49,629 nt of DNA from Planctomycetota bacterium (GCA_003671195.1 QWPJ01000005.1:1-49629); one strand, 5' to 3'; counted from the stretch's first letter, positions 16,912-25,775 are shown. Translations and numbers: made by a program. Notes: generated by a model not told the origin, from the letters alone.

Positions 16912-18303
16912 TTACGAATCGCCGTATTCGCGGGTCGTTAGGATCCCTGGCTGAGGCACCGGATAGATACCTTGTGCGTTGGCTCGAACCGGTGCTGGGC
17001 TATCGAAGGTCATCGTCTCGAGACCCGGTGCAAACTCATGCTCGCAATTGAGCATTTCGTCATAAGTCACCTTAACACCGGTGTGAGCCGCCATTCGTCC
17101 CATGCTGGTTACCAAGCTGGCTTTGACCCCTCGCTCGACTTCGTTGTAAGGCATATCCTTGCGGATCGCGTTGATCAGATCGTTCCATTCGAGTTGATAA
17201 GGGTTCGGCTCAGACTTTGGCCCTTCCCAGAGGATATTGTTGCGGGTCATGTTCTGACCTTGGTAAATCCTGCACTTGGCCGGCGAGTGCCCCGAGGCCG
17301 AGATCACCGCGCTCCCCTTGGTTCCGTGGGCATAACTGGCAAACTCGTTGTGGCAACCTGGGATGGTGCGCCCGTTGACGAACATCTTGGTGCCGTCTGC
17401 GAACGTGTACTCGATCGAATAGGTATCGAAGTTCTGGTCGACGCAATCGTTTCGATAGTGCCTTCCTCCGGAAGCCACCGCGTTGACCGGCCAGTCTTCC
17501 TTCATCCAGCAGCATTCGTCGATGTTGTGGATCAAGAAGTCGCTGACAGCACCGCCACTGGCCCAAAGGAATCCGTGGAATCGGCTCAATTGGTAGAGCA
17601 GTTCGCTCTTCATGTCTTCGGGTTGTTTGGTCGCTGCGGCCGAACCGGTCGGACCGGCCATTCGGTAGGCTCTGAGCATGAGCAGATCGCCGATCTCGCC
17701 GTTGCGAATCCTGTCGAGCAACTCTCCGCGGACGATGCAGTGTCGGCACATGAGGCCAACGCCGACTTTCAAGTTCCGTTCGACCGAGAGCTTGCCCAAC
17801 TCGAACATCTTGCGGCTCGCAGGACCGTCGACCGTCACGGGCTTTTCCATAAAGACGTTGAGCCCCTTCTCGATGGCGTACTTGAACATCACCCAGCGAA
17901 ACGCAGGGGGAGTGGTCAAGATCGCCACGTCGCCAGGACGCAGGGTATCCATCGCTTGCTTGTAGCCATCGAAGCTCACGAACTGCCGTTCCTTGGGCAC
18001 ATCGACCTTCTTGGGATGATTCTCTTTGAGTCGCGAGTAGCTGCTCGAGAGTCGATTTTCAAAGACATCGGCCATGGCGACGAGCTCGATTTCGCCGTTG
18101 TCGACTTGGAGGGCGTTTTCAGCCGCCCCGGTGCCACGCCCACCGCATCCGATCAGCGCCACGCGAATCTTGTTGTCTTCGGCCGCATGGACCGAGCGAG
18201 AGAGGGTCGAGGTCAAGCCTGCGGCGGCAGCCAAGCTTGTGGAGGTCTTCATAAAGTTTCTTCGGCTAGCCGAAGACGCAGCAGGGTTGTTTTCAAGGTT
18301 CAT
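16912..18303 (-). CDS. Tat-exported Gfo/Idh/MocA family oxidoreductase
   Basis: These NAD(P)-dependent enzymes oxidise or reduce sugars and inositols. The 463-residue protein starts with a twin-arginine leader (SASRRNFMKTSTSLAAAAGL) and a cleavage region near SVHA-AEDN. The Rossmann domain shows IRVALIGCGGRGTGAAENA. FMEKPVTVD holds the conserved EKP motif of the family, and the C-terminal substrate domain contains VSDFLIHNIDECCWM. Tat export with cofactor bound is the usual reading of such leaders. It is the third gene of a minus-strand set after the double-DUF1080 and SUMF1-domain genes. That fits the 3-keto-sugar pathway proposed for these families, where an oxidoreductase makes or removes the keto group. 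Confidence 0.9.
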   Translation of the reverse strand: MNLENNPAASSASRRNFMKTSTSLAAAAGLTSTLSRSVHAAEDNKIRVALIGCGGRGTGAAENALQVDNGEIELVAMADVFENRLSSSYSRLKENHPKKVDVPKERQFVSFDGYKQAMDTLRPGDVAILTTPPAFRWVMFKYAIEKGLNVFMEKPVTVDGPASRKMFELGKLSVERNLKVGVGLMCRHCIVRGELLDRIRNGEIGDLLMLRAYRMAGPTGSAAATKQPEDMKSELLYQLSRFHGFLWASGGAVSDFLIHNIDECCWMKEDWPVNAVASGGRHYRNDCVDQNFDTYSIEYTFADGTKMFVNGRTIPGCHNEFASYAHGTKGSAVISASGHSPAKCRIYQGQNMTRNNILWEGPKSEPNPYQLEWNDLINAIRKDMPYNEVERGVKASLVTSMGRMAAHTGVKVTYDEMLNCEHEFAPGLETMTFDSPAPVRANAQGIYPVPQPGILTTREYGDS

Positions 18304-18384
18304 AGCAAGACTCCGAATTGGGAAGGATTCAATCCCCTGAGGGATTCAAGAGTAGGAATGGAGAAAGTGGTGGGAAGGTAACGA

Positions 18385-19530
18385 TTAGCGTTCGAGGGGT
18401 ACTGCGCGTTCCTTTTGGATCGGTTCGGAGTACTCCCAGAATTTGTTTTTTTCTTCTTCGGTCGGTTCGTTCAGAGGTCGAACGATCCGGAACCCGACAT
18501 GCAGTGCGTCAGTCAAATACCAAATGCTCACCGGTGACTGTGGGTCTTGTGCGATCCAATCTTCGGTGGAGCCTTCGCGCGATCCGCTTCGCAATGCCTG
18601 GGCATCCTGGTTCCATCCACCCCCCCGAACGACTCGAGGATACAGGGTCTTGGGGACCAGCAACGGGTTCTCCTTGGGCAAATCGGCAGGGAAGCCTTCG
18701 GGCAAGTGCTGATCGAGCACCCACTCGGCGACGTTCCCGTGCATGTCGTGCAAACCCCATGGATTAGGCTTCTTGAGCCCGACCTTGTGGTAGCCTTCGC
18801 CTGCGTTGTCGAGAAACCAAGCGTAGTTTTCCAGTTCGGCCGGATCCGATCCGAACGAATAAGCGTCCTTGGTACCGGCTCGGCAAGCGTACTCCCACTC
18901 GGCTTCGGTGGGCAAGCGGTAGTACCGTCCGGTCTTGCGAGAGAGCCACTTGCAAAAGGTTCGAGCCGCGTGCTGGGTCATGCAGATGGCTGGATATCCG
19001 TGCTTGCCCATCCCGAAGGTCATATCGGTATAGGGCTTGGTCGGCTGGCTTTTTTGGAATTCGTCGGCCAGTTCGTCCCGCTTGGTGGCTTGGACTTTAT
19101 TGACCTCACGGTAAAAGACGTCCAGATCCGACATCCAAACGTCGTAGGCATCCCAAGTGACTTCGAATTTGGCCATCCAAAATGGACCGACCTGAACTTC
19201 GTGCACCGGGCCTTCGTCGCCCTTGCGGCCTGCCTCGGACGGGTCGGTGCCCATCGCGAAGCTTCCGCCGGGGATCGGCAGCATCTCGATTTTCGCTGGC
19301 GAGTGTTCGATGCGTTCGACGTACGGACGCATCTGCTCCTGGGATGTAGCGACCGATTCGGGGACCAGGAGTTGGAGTTCCTCGGCCGAAGCCTTGGTCT
19401 CCTGGGAACGAGCCGACTGCAAAGAGCAAACGACCAGCGAGACGACCAAGCAGCCGATAGCCGCATGGAGTCTTAGGGTTCTGCGATTCAAGACGAAACC
19501 TTTCGTAACGAGTAAATAAGCAACCGACAT
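18385..19530 (-). CDS. Exported SUMF1/FGE-fold protein lacking the FGE cysteine pair
   Basis: The fold is that of formylglycine-generating enzyme: IEMLPIPGGSFAMGTDPSE, YRLPTEAEWEYACRAGT, NPWGLHDMHGNVAEWV, then RVVRGGGWNQDAQALRSGSRE. True FGEs have two Cys in and after the last segment that bind copper; here those positions are not Cys. Sulfatase activation is therefore unlikely, and a binding or other role is more probable. The 381-residue reading starts at ATG 19530 with a hydrophobic signal segment (about residues 20-38, ending SARSQ). A TTG at 19491 with AAAGG upstream is a plausible alternative. It lies 35 bases after the DUF1080 gene and 81 before the oxidoreductase, so co-transcription is likely. 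Confidence 0.85.
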   Translation of the reverse strand: MSVAYLLVTKGFVLNRRTLRLHAAIGCLVVSLVVCSLQSARSQETKASAEELQLLVPESVATSQEQMRPYVERIEHSPAKIEMLPIPGGSFAMGTDPSEAGRKGDEGPVHEVQVGPFWMAKFEVTWDAYDVWMSDLDVFYREVNKVQATKRDELADEFQKSQPTKPYTDMTFGMGKHGYPAICMTQHAARTFCKWLSRKTGRYYRLPTEAEWEYACRAGTKDAYSFGSDPAELENYAWFLDNAGEGYHKVGLKKPNPWGLHDMHGNVAEWVLDQHLPEGFPADLPKENPLLVPKTLYPRVVRGGGWNQDAQALRSGSREGSTEDWIAQDPQSPVSIWYLTDALHVGFRIVRPLNEPTEEEKNKFWEYSEPIQKERAVPLER

Positions 19531-19565
19531 CGGGGCGGTGAGACTCAGCGAGGTTGGTTTTCGAA

Positions 19566-20912
19566 TCAGTTGCCCAGGGGCAAAACTTCGATGCTGCGGA
19601 ACTTCACAGGATCGGAGTGGCCTGCAAAGCCGATGTGGCCGCTGGCTCGATCCTTGCCCGGATGTGGGGTGTTGGCCATGAATTCGCTGATGGTTGCCAA
19701 GTCGGTGTCGAGGATTCGCGTACCGTTGAGTTCGACGACAATCTTCGATCCGGTGACTTCGATCCGTTCGTGGTTCCATTTTCCGGTGGGGCGCAAATAG
19801 CCTCGCTTGGCCGCTGCCATGCCGTAGGCGCTGCCGTGGGCTTGTCGCGGGTCGATGGTTTTGTAATTTGCGTGCCCATCATCGAGGACTTGCAGTTCGG
19901 TCATGCCGACATAGGCGGCATCGCCGTGCCGAAGGTCTTTGGGGAGCTGTTCGATTTCCTCGACGCTTGGGTAGCGGATCGCGATTCCGTTGTTTCCAGC
20001 AGGTGGCAATTGGAAATCGAAGCGGAAGACGAAGTCGCCGTAGCTTTTTTCGGTGTACAAAACACCTCCCTTGCCTTGCATGCACTGGATGGCACCTTCG
20101 CTGACGGTGTAGTTTCCAGTGGCACCTTTCCAGCCGGCCAAGTCCGTGCCGTTGAAAAGAACATTGAACTTCGATGCATTCTTCTGGAGCACTTCGGATT
20201 CGGCTTTGTAGAGAACCTCGTTGGCTTCGGTGTCGGAGTATTCTTGGATCGTGATGTTGCGGAAACGGATTTCGCCTCCATGGGTCTGGAGTTGGATCGG
20301 TCCGCGTTGGATCAAGGGTTGGCCTGGGGCGAAGAAATCGTGCAGTCGGGCATCGGCGACGACCGCTTTGCCGTTGAGCCAAACCCAGCAACGTTCTCCG
20401 ACCAAACGCATCTTCATCGTGTTCCATTGGCCGATGGCGTTATCGGCCCGGACCATCGGGTCCTTGCCGGTCCAACCCGCTGGGTTATTCCACAGGCCAC
20501 CGCTCCCTTTTTCGTTTCCGTTCCTGCGATTGTTCTCTGCATCGGGATCCCAGATTTGGACTTGGGGGATGCCTCGAAGGTAGATACCCGAGTCACAATC
20601 CTTGGCGATTTTGTAATCGAGCGAGAGCTCAAAATCTCCGTAGTCGGCGTTGGTCGAGAGGTAAGCCCCTTTACCATCGTTGATGATTTCGTTGCCTTCG
20701 ATTTTCCAATGGTCTGCAATTTCCTGGTTCCATTTGGCTTTTTCGGCTTCGGGAGTCGATTCCCATTTGCGAGGGTCAAGCGTGGGGCGACCGTGCCAGC
20801 CGCTTAGGTCTTTGCCATTAAAAAGAGCCACAGGTTCTGAGGCTTGGACCAGCGAGACGGCGAGCAATGCTGGGAAAACCCAAGCAAATACATGGCGGAG
20901 AGAGTGAAGCAT
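19566..20912 (-). CDS. Secreted double-DUF1080 protein (3-keto-disaccharide hydrolase type)
   Basis: DUF1080 domains have a concanavalin-like beta-sandwich fold, and some are described as 3-keto-glycoside hydrolases. The 448-residue protein has a signal peptide (about 1-25, ending VQA-SEP). The first domain begins PVALFNGKDLSGWHG, the second begins FNVLFNGTDLAGWKG (about residue 250), and each ends in a FRNI/FRSI strand. The two halves are clearly homologous: both carry YGDF-L/F-D and SGIYLRG or NGIAIRY motifs. ATG 20912 is preferred over TTG 20924; neither has a strong ribosome site. It leads the operon with the SUMF1 and Gfo/Idh/MocA genes. Confidence 0.9.
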   Translation of the reverse strand: MLHSLRHVFAWVFPALLAVSLVQASEPVALFNGKDLSGWHGRPTLDPRKWESTPEAEKAKWNQEIADHWKIEGNEIINDGKGAYLSTNADYGDFELSLDYKIAKDCDSGIYLRGIPQVQIWDPDAENNRRNGNEKGSGGLWNNPAGWTGKDPMVRADNAIGQWNTMKMRLVGERCWVWLNGKAVVADARLHDFFAPGQPLIQRGPIQLQTHGGEIRFRNITIQEYSDTEANEVLYKAESEVLQKNASKFNVLFNGTDLAGWKGATGNYTVSEGAIQCMQGKGGVLYTEKSYGDFVFRFDFQLPPAGNNGIAIRYPSVEEIEQLPKDLRHGDAAYVGMTELQVLDDGHANYKTIDPRQAHGSAYGMAAAKRGYLRPTGKWNHERIEVTGSKIVVELNGTRILDTDLATISEFMANTPHPGKDRASGHIGFAGHSDPVKFRSIEVLPLGN

Positions 20913-21236
20913 AGCGGATAGCAAGGTGGGGTTAGAAGGACCGATGGAGCAACAAGTGCGAGTGCACCGACTGGGCGTGGACGCAATTTTACCAAGAAAA
21001 TCCTAGTCGGTCGATTTTGAAGTTCGATTTTGAGGGTTGAAATTGCGCCTAGAAACCAAGATAAATTACCGAACCTGTACTCTGTCGTCTCCCAAGATGT
21101 AAAGTATTGGAACGAATTCCATCGATCAGGTCATTCCAGCAAAGCACCCGGTATGCTCAAGATCGCTCTGGAGTGTCTGGAGTGTTCTTAGGCAAATCCC
21201 CGGAATTTAGAAACACCTCAACGATTCTTGCATCTT
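20913..21236. other. Divergent intergenic region of about 320 bases
   Basis: No gene is visible. It should hold promoters for the DUF1080 operon (leftward) and the ABC exporter (rightward). One rightward promoter candidate is listed separately. A short palindrome TGGAA-CGAA-TTCCA lies near 21108-21121, of unknown meaning. Confidence 0.45.
21037..21065 (+). promoter_or_regulatory. Possible promoter of the ABC exporter genes
   Basis: TTGAAA (21037-21042) and GATAAA (21060-21065) are 17 bases apart and lie in an AT-rich patch. This would give an untranslated leader of about 165 bases before the ATPase gene. It is only a moderate consensus match. Confidence 0.35.
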
Positions 21237-22232
21237 ATGGTCCCCACGTCGTCCAATCTCTTGGCGATTGATGTTCAACAACTCTCCAAAACTTACCGCG
21301 AAGGTATCGTCTTTCCTCGGCTGCACCCTGCGCTCAAGGATGTCTCGTTGCAGGTTCGCAGCGGCGAAGTCTTCGGATTGCTCGGCCCAAACGGTGCTGG
21401 CAAAACGACGCTGATCAAAGTCCTGCTTGGGATCCTGCACCCGACCCAAGGGGTCGCCGAGGTCTTGACGCAACCAGCCGGAAGCAAAGCCGCCCGCCGA
21501 AAGATCGGGTACTTGCCGGAGAACCTGGTCTTCCCGAGACACCACACAGGTCGAAGCGCCCTGTACTTCTACGGTCGCTTGAGCGAGATGAGCGACGCAC
21601 AAATCGCGGCTCGTGAAAACGAGCTTTTTGATTTGGTCAGTTTGCAAGGGCGTCAGAATGAAGCCGTGCGTCGCTACTCCAAAGGGATGCGTCAGAGGCT
21701 CGGACTGGCCCAAGCGATGTTGCACGACCCGGACTTGCTAATCCTCGACGAACCGACCGACGGCCTCGATCCCATGGGCCGATCGCAAATCCGCGATGTG
21801 CTCGACAAACTCAAGCAGCGTGGCAAGACAGTCTTTCTCAACAGCCATATCCTCCAGGAAGTCGAGCTGATCTGCGACCGTGTTGCGATCATGGCCCTGG
21901 GCCGACTGCGCGGCATCGGAACGATCGATGAACTGATACGAAGCCACAGCGATGAACAAGCCGGGAGTCTCAAACTGGAAGTTTTCGCATCACCCGATCG
22001 AATCCGTGCGTTGTCGATCGTCCCGGCCGGTGGACTGGTCGAAACGATCGACTTCGGTGGACTCAACGATCAGAGCTTAAGTCGCATCGCCGTCGCGAGC
22101 ATCGACCAAGCCGGTGTAGACCGATTGGTCGATGGGCTTCGAAACGCCGAGCTGAGTATCCTGCGGATGGAGCGAGCCCGCCCTAGTCTCGAACAGGTCT
22201 TTATGAACATCGTCGGAGCAGCCAAGTCATGA
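21237..22232 (+). CDS. ABC transporter ATP-binding protein (ABC-2 exporter type)
   Basis: The 331-residue protein powers an ABC-2-type exporter. Walker A GPNGAGKT is at 50-57. The Q-loop region GYLPEN, signature YSKGMRQRLGLAQAM, Walker B LLILDEPTDGLDP and H-loop LNSHIL follow in order. An extra C-terminal domain of about 100 residues (LKLEVFASPDRIRAL to IVGAAKS) is common in this subfamily. I start at ATG 21237; a TTG at 21228 would add three residues. The stop overlaps the ATG of the permease gene by four bases, which ties the two as one transporter. The cargo is not indicated. Confidence 0.92.
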   Translation: MVPTSSNLLAIDVQQLSKTYREGIVFPRLHPALKDVSLQVRSGEVFGLLGPNGAGKTTLIKVLLGILHPTQGVAEVLTQPAGSKAARRKIGYLPENLVFPRHHTGRSALYFYGRLSEMSDAQIAARENELFDLVSLQGRQNEAVRRYSKGMRQRLGLAQAMLHDPDLLILDEPTDGLDPMGRSQIRDVLDKLKQRGKTVFLNSHILQEVELICDRVAIMALGRLRGIGTIDELIRSHSDEQAGSLKLEVFASPDRIRALSIVPAGGLVETIDFGGLNDQSLSRIAVASIDQAGVDRLVDGLRNAELSILRMERARPSLEQVFMNIVGAAKS

Positions 22233-24658
22233 AGCCCTACATTGCCGTTCTCTACGATAGCTTGATCGAATCGGTCCGATCGCGCGTGCTATGGATTCTC
22301 ATGGCCGGCTGGCTATTGATCCTCATCGCGCTGTTTCCACTTTCGATGTCTGAAGAGGAAACGTATCGGATCAGTTCCTCAGACCTTACCAACGCCCGAG
22401 CAATACTCGATCAGCTAGCCCAAGCTACCGCAGGGCGTGGGACCCGAGCCCAACGCGCCGTGTACGAGAAGCTCGACGAAGACCTCCAAGGGACCTTGAA
22501 AGATCGGTTGCGAACGCAAAAACGAGTCCCAGTCGGGCAGCTTGTCGCTTCGCTCAACGAATTGCTCGGCCGAGAGGATCTGTACGAAAAAGAAGCTTGG
22601 CCTACGGCCGAGCGTCGCGAGGAACTCAAGGAACTCATCGAGGACAAGTCAAAGAACCCAGCGGAACTCCAAAAACTCAACCGCAGGCTCATCGACTTGG
22701 CTTTCCCAGGCTCGATCCGATCGGCGAGCGGACAAGCCACCTGGATCACGTACGCGGGCATGAAGTTCATGGATCCATTGCCTTTTACCTTGAGGCAAAT
22801 ACGCCCCTTCATCGAAGCGACTTTGTTTCCGTTCATCATGTGGCTCGGCCTAGGCCAAATCGCCATGATGGTCGCCATCGTCGTGACCGCACCGATGATC
22901 CCCGATATGTTCCAAACCGGTTCGCTCCACCTGCTCTTGAGCAAGCCCCTGTCTCGAAGCTTGCTGTTTTTGAGCAAATACCTCGGCGGCTGTATCTTTG
23001 TCGCGATGAACGTCGGGGTCTTTTTGGTCGGCCTGTACTTCTACGCCGGAATTCAACTGGGAATCTGGAACCGAGGGATCCTCTGGTGCATCCCGCTCTT
23101 TATTTTTTCCTTCATGATCTTCTATTCGGTCTCTGCCTTGGTAGGACTCATCTGGAAAAACCCCATCATCTGCGTCGTGCTCACGGCACTGTTCTGGGGA
23201 CTCTGCTTTACCATCGGTGTAGTCCGCGGATTTGCAGAAGGCTTCCTCAAAGGCCCACCGACAATCCAATCGATCGTCGCCGTGGGCGATACCCCCATCG
23301 CGGCCAACCAACAAGGTCGATTGCTGTTCTGGAACGCACCGCTCAATACGTGGCAAGTCGGCTTCGGTGAAGTCAACGGCGATCGGGTCATCGGGCCGAT
23401 CATCAATACCCAGCAAGGCGTCCTCTACTTCGGACGCACTCGCTTTGTCCCCTTCGGGTTAGGCGGTAACGACTCGCCTCGACTCTACATCGTTAAACTT
23501 CCCGAGCTGAAGCTTCCGGAACCATCGAGCCAGGCGTCCGAAGCGATCGACAAAAGCCTCGATATCCCAGCGACGGATATCCCAGCGACGGATATCCCAG
23601 CGACGGATATCCCAGCGACTAGCGAGACCGAAACGGCCAAGAAAAAAACTCGCAACCTTTGGGACGACTCCAGACTCGATACGGCCCCGGAGTTGCCCAA
23701 CGGCACCTCCGAGATCCTCCCCTGGCGAGATTCGTTTTTAGCCCTGACGCCTGATGGACTTTTTTGGTTCGATCGAGAGTCGGCCTTGAAAGCCGAGCAA
23801 CAAAAGATCTCGGTGTTGGGATTCGATCTGAAATTGCCTCAAGCGACCGAAGCGCATAAGAAAATCACCGATGCCGATTGGGACTACCGCCGACCGATCG
23901 CTGCGAACATCGTCCCGGGGAGCGACTCGGTCGTTCTGTTTTCCAAAGGGAAATTGGTGCGATTTGATTTCGACGGCAAGAAACTGCAAAAACAAAACAG
24001 CATCGATCTGGATATCCCCGCCGAGACCGTCGTGAACCTTGTCGTATGCGGTCGCATCGCGATCGTATGCCCCGATACGATGCCCCCTGTATTGGTCGAC
24101 ATCGATCGGATGGAAAAGGTCGGTACCCTCGAGGCCATCGGCCAAAAGACGATCAAGCGCACCGCCCAATGCGACGACGGCAGAGTCGCACTCTTGGAAC
24201 GCGACGGCCGCCTGTGGGTCCTGAGCAGCAACCCAAATGGTCCGCTGCCTCTAAACATCACCTCACCGAACCTAGTTGGCCAAGGAAACATCTCTTCGAT
24301 GGCTTTCGACAAGACAGGCCGATTGTGGGTAGCTCACCATGTCAAACAACTCGATGTTTGGGATAACCAAATGACGCGCTCCGAAAAAGCTTTTCGCCCG
24401 AGCCGAACGACTCCTGAGTTCCTCTACGACTACCTGATCAATCCGTTCTACTTGGTCAATCCCAAGCCCTCGGCGATCCAAGAGACGATCCAATACGTTC
24501 TGAGAAATCCCGAAAACAAAATCAGCGCCATCGATCGCGCCGACTTGGATATGCCCCAGGTCGTCTCGGACCCTTGGCAGCCCATCTGGAGCAACGGCAT
24601 TTTTATCGCTGTGATGCTTTCGGTAAGCTGCTGGCTGCTGTACCGCCAGGACTTGTAG
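22229..24658 (+). CDS. ABC-2 type permease with long C-terminal extracytoplasmic domain
   Basis: The 809-residue protein is the membrane partner of the preceding ATPase. One membrane helix lies near 20-35. A polar, partly coiled region follows to about 170, then a block of five helices (about 195-345: LFPFIMWLGLGQIAMMVAIVV, YLGGCIFVAMNVGVFLVGLYF, WCIPLFIFSFMIFYSVSALV, IICVVLTALFWGLCFTIGVV). After it comes an insertion of about 400 residues resembling a beta-propeller (repeated LFWNAP, LTPDGLFWFD, GRLWVLSSN, GRLWVAHHV phrases). A final helix (IFIAVMLSVSCWLLY) closes the chain. Ordinary ABC-2 permeases lack this insertion. A 15-bp repeat gives four IPATD-type units near 447-466. The insertion may bind a partner or cargo outside the cytoplasm, which is inference. 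Confidence 0.82.
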   Translation: MKPYIAVLYDSLIESVRSRVLWILMAGWLLILIALFPLSMSEEETYRISSSDLTNARAILDQLAQATAGRGTRAQRAVYEKLDEDLQGTLKDRLRTQKRVPVGQLVASLNELLGREDLYEKEAWPTAERREELKELIEDKSKNPAELQKLNRRLIDLAFPGSIRSASGQATWITYAGMKFMDPLPFTLRQIRPFIEATLFPFIMWLGLGQIAMMVAIVVTAPMIPDMFQTGSLHLLLSKPLSRSLLFLSKYLGGCIFVAMNVGVFLVGLYFYAGIQLGIWNRGILWCIPLFIFSFMIFYSVSALVGLIWKNPIICVVLTALFWGLCFTIGVVRGFAEGFLKGPPTIQSIVAVGDTPIAANQQGRLLFWNAPLNTWQVGFGEVNGDRVIGPIINTQQGVLYFGRTRFVPFGLGGNDSPRLYIVKLPELKLPEPSSQASEAIDKSLDIPATDIPATDIPATDIPATSETETAKKKTRNLWDDSRLDTAPELPNGTSEILPWRDSFLALTPDGLFWFDRESALKAEQQKISVLGFDLKLPQATEAHKKITDADWDYRRPIAANIVPGSDSVVLFSKGKLVRFDFDGKKLQKQNSIDLDIPAETVVNLVVCGRIAIVCPDTMPPVLVDIDRMEKVGTLEAIGQKTIKRTAQCDDGRVALLERDGRLWVLSSNPNGPLPLNITSPNLVGQGNISSMAFDKTGRLWVAHHVKQLDVWDNQMTRSEKAFRPSRTTPEFLYDYLINPFYLVNPKPSAIQETIQYVLRNPENKISAIDRADLDMPQVVSDPWQPIWSNGIFIAVMLSVSCWLLYRQDL
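23564..23625. repeat. 15-bp in-frame tandem repeat (GATATCCCAGCGACG)
   Basis: Four units of GATATCCCAGCGACG, the last slightly diverged, encode the DIPAT repeats in a linker of the ABC-2 permease. The near-identity at the nucleotide level points to recent expansion. Confidence 0.85.
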
Positions 24659-24701
24659 AGCCCACTTGGCTGGCTCACAATGAGCAGCGAATCGATCGCG
24701 C

Positions 24702-24747
24702 GACATTTGCTTGTCCGATGTTTACTTGCCCCGATATTTACTTGCCC
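24702..24747. repeat. 15/16-bp tandem repeat, three units, intergenic
   Basis: Three units (GACATTTGCTTGTCC, GATGTTTACTTGCCCC, GATATTTACTTGCCC) lie in the 139-base gap between the ABC permease and the dioxygenase gene. Nothing else is visible in this gap. Confidence 0.7.
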
Positions 24748-24797
24748 GAGATCCATCCGCATCCACTCCAATCCCCTCTCGAAAGCACACTGATTCC

Positions 24798-25628
24798 ATG
24801 AGCAAATTCAGCATCACACCCGACGCCCAATCGCTTCAAGCCATGGGTCGGGACCTGAACTTTTATCCGGTCGAGAACAACGCCCCGAAGACCTTAACGA
24901 GCCAGCAGATCGATCACTACAATACCCAGGGATTCATCGCTCCGCTGGACGTCTACTCCCCGAGCGAGATCCAATCGATCCGCAAGTACTTTGACGAACT
25001 GCTTGAGAAGGTTGTGGCCGAGGGTGGCAACAGCTACTCGATCTCTTCGGCCCACCTCAAGTACGGGCCGGTCTACGATATCCTCACCGACCGCAGAATC
25101 GTCGATTATGTCTCGGATCTTTTGGGCCAAGACGTCATCGCTTGGGGCTCGCACTTCTTTTGCAAAATGCCTCACGATGGAAAAATGGTCGCTTGGCACC
25201 AAGACGCCAGCTACTGGCCTTTGTCTCCCTCCAAAGCCGCCACCGTGTGGCTTGCCGTCGACGATGCCGACCACGAAAACGCCTGCATGAAGTTCATCGC
25301 GGGTTCCCATCATTTCGGACACATGACCTACCGCGAAAGCGACAGTGCCGAACACAACGTGTTGAACCAATCGATCGACAACGCCGAGCAATACGGCCAA
25401 GTCGTCTACGATGTGCTCAAGGCCGGCCAGGTCTCGATCCACAGCGATCTGCTGCTCCATGGATCCGAAGCGAACCTCTCGCCGCGCAGAAGGTGCGGAT
25501 TGACCCTGCGGTTCTGTGCTGCGAGCGTTCGAGCCGGGATGCAATGGAACGAGAAGGGGATCCACGTGCGGGGCAGCGATCCGAGCCAACACTGGTCGAA
25601 CAATGCGCGACCCGATCGGGTCTTCTAG
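24798..25628 (+). CDS. Phytanoyl-CoA dioxygenase (PhyH) family protein
   Basis: PhyH-type enzymes are Fe(II)/2-oxoglutarate oxygenases. The 276-residue protein shows the metal-binding HxD in VAWHQDASYW and a distal His in SIHSDLLLHGSEAN. The late RCGLTLRFCA segment can supply the 2-oxoglutarate-binding Arg. The early SQQIDHYNTQGFIAPLDVY motif is typical of the family. There is no signal peptide, so it is cytoplasmic. The reading frame is open back to 24711, but the ATG at 24798 gives the family N-terminus and avoids translating the tandem repeat. Bacterial members act on many small molecules; the substrate here is unknown. Confidence 0.88.
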   Translation: MSKFSITPDAQSLQAMGRDLNFYPVENNAPKTLTSQQIDHYNTQGFIAPLDVYSPSEIQSIRKYFDELLEKVVAEGGNSYSISSAHLKYGPVYDILTDRRIVDYVSDLLGQDVIAWGSHFFCKMPHDGKMVAWHQDASYWPLSPSKAATVWLAVDDADHENACMKFIAGSHHFGHMTYRESDSAEHNVLNQSIDNAEQYGQVVYDVLKAGQVSIHSDLLLHGSEANLSPRRRCGLTLRFCAASVRAGMQWNEKGIHVRGSDPSQHWSNNARPDRVF

Positions 25629-25674
25629 GGTTTTGACGCAACTCGTTATGAGATCCTAGCGTGAAAGAGCAAGC

Positions 25675-25775
25675 AACCACCGAACACTCCGAACACACGA
25701 AAGCAAGGCTTAACCGTGCGACGATTCCTTTCCGTGTGTTCCGTGTATTCCGTGGTTAAGAAAAACGGGATAGCG
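25675..25775. repeat. 101-bp hairpin repeat, copy A (MITE-like)
   Basis: The ends form an imperfect inverted repeat of about 28 bases: AACCACCGAACACTCCG on the left and the complement of TTCCGTGTATTCCGTGGTT on the right. The element ends AAAAACGGGATAGCG. A second copy of exactly the same length, in the same orientation, lies at 26602-26702, and the pair brackets a single gene. Confidence 0.88.

Noticed and set aside
16972..18381. A 469-codon open frame on the plus strand opposite the Gfo/Idh/MocA gene
   Set aside because: It mirrors the codon pattern of the real gene, has no family motif or ribosome site, and the opposite frame shows an unmistakable Tat leader and Rossmann motif.
18385..19530. 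Active formylglycine-generating enzyme
   Set aside because: The paired cysteines needed for copper binding are absent in the C-terminal motif, and no sulfatase gene is nearby.
19554..20807. A 417-codon open frame on the plus strand opposite the DUF1080 gene
   Set aside because: Antisense shadow in GC-rich DNA; the minus-strand frame carries two clear DUF1080 domains and a signal peptide.
21237..22232. The ABC ATPase at 21237 as the missing ATPase of the 30488-35870 cluster
   Set aside because: It overlaps its own ABC-2 permease gene by four bases and is of the exporter type, while the cluster permease is of the import (nitrate/taurine) type.
24711..24797. An N-terminal extension of the PhyH protein through the intergenic tandem repeat
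   Set aside because: The extra residues are translated repeat sequence, and the family N-terminus fits the ATG at 24798.
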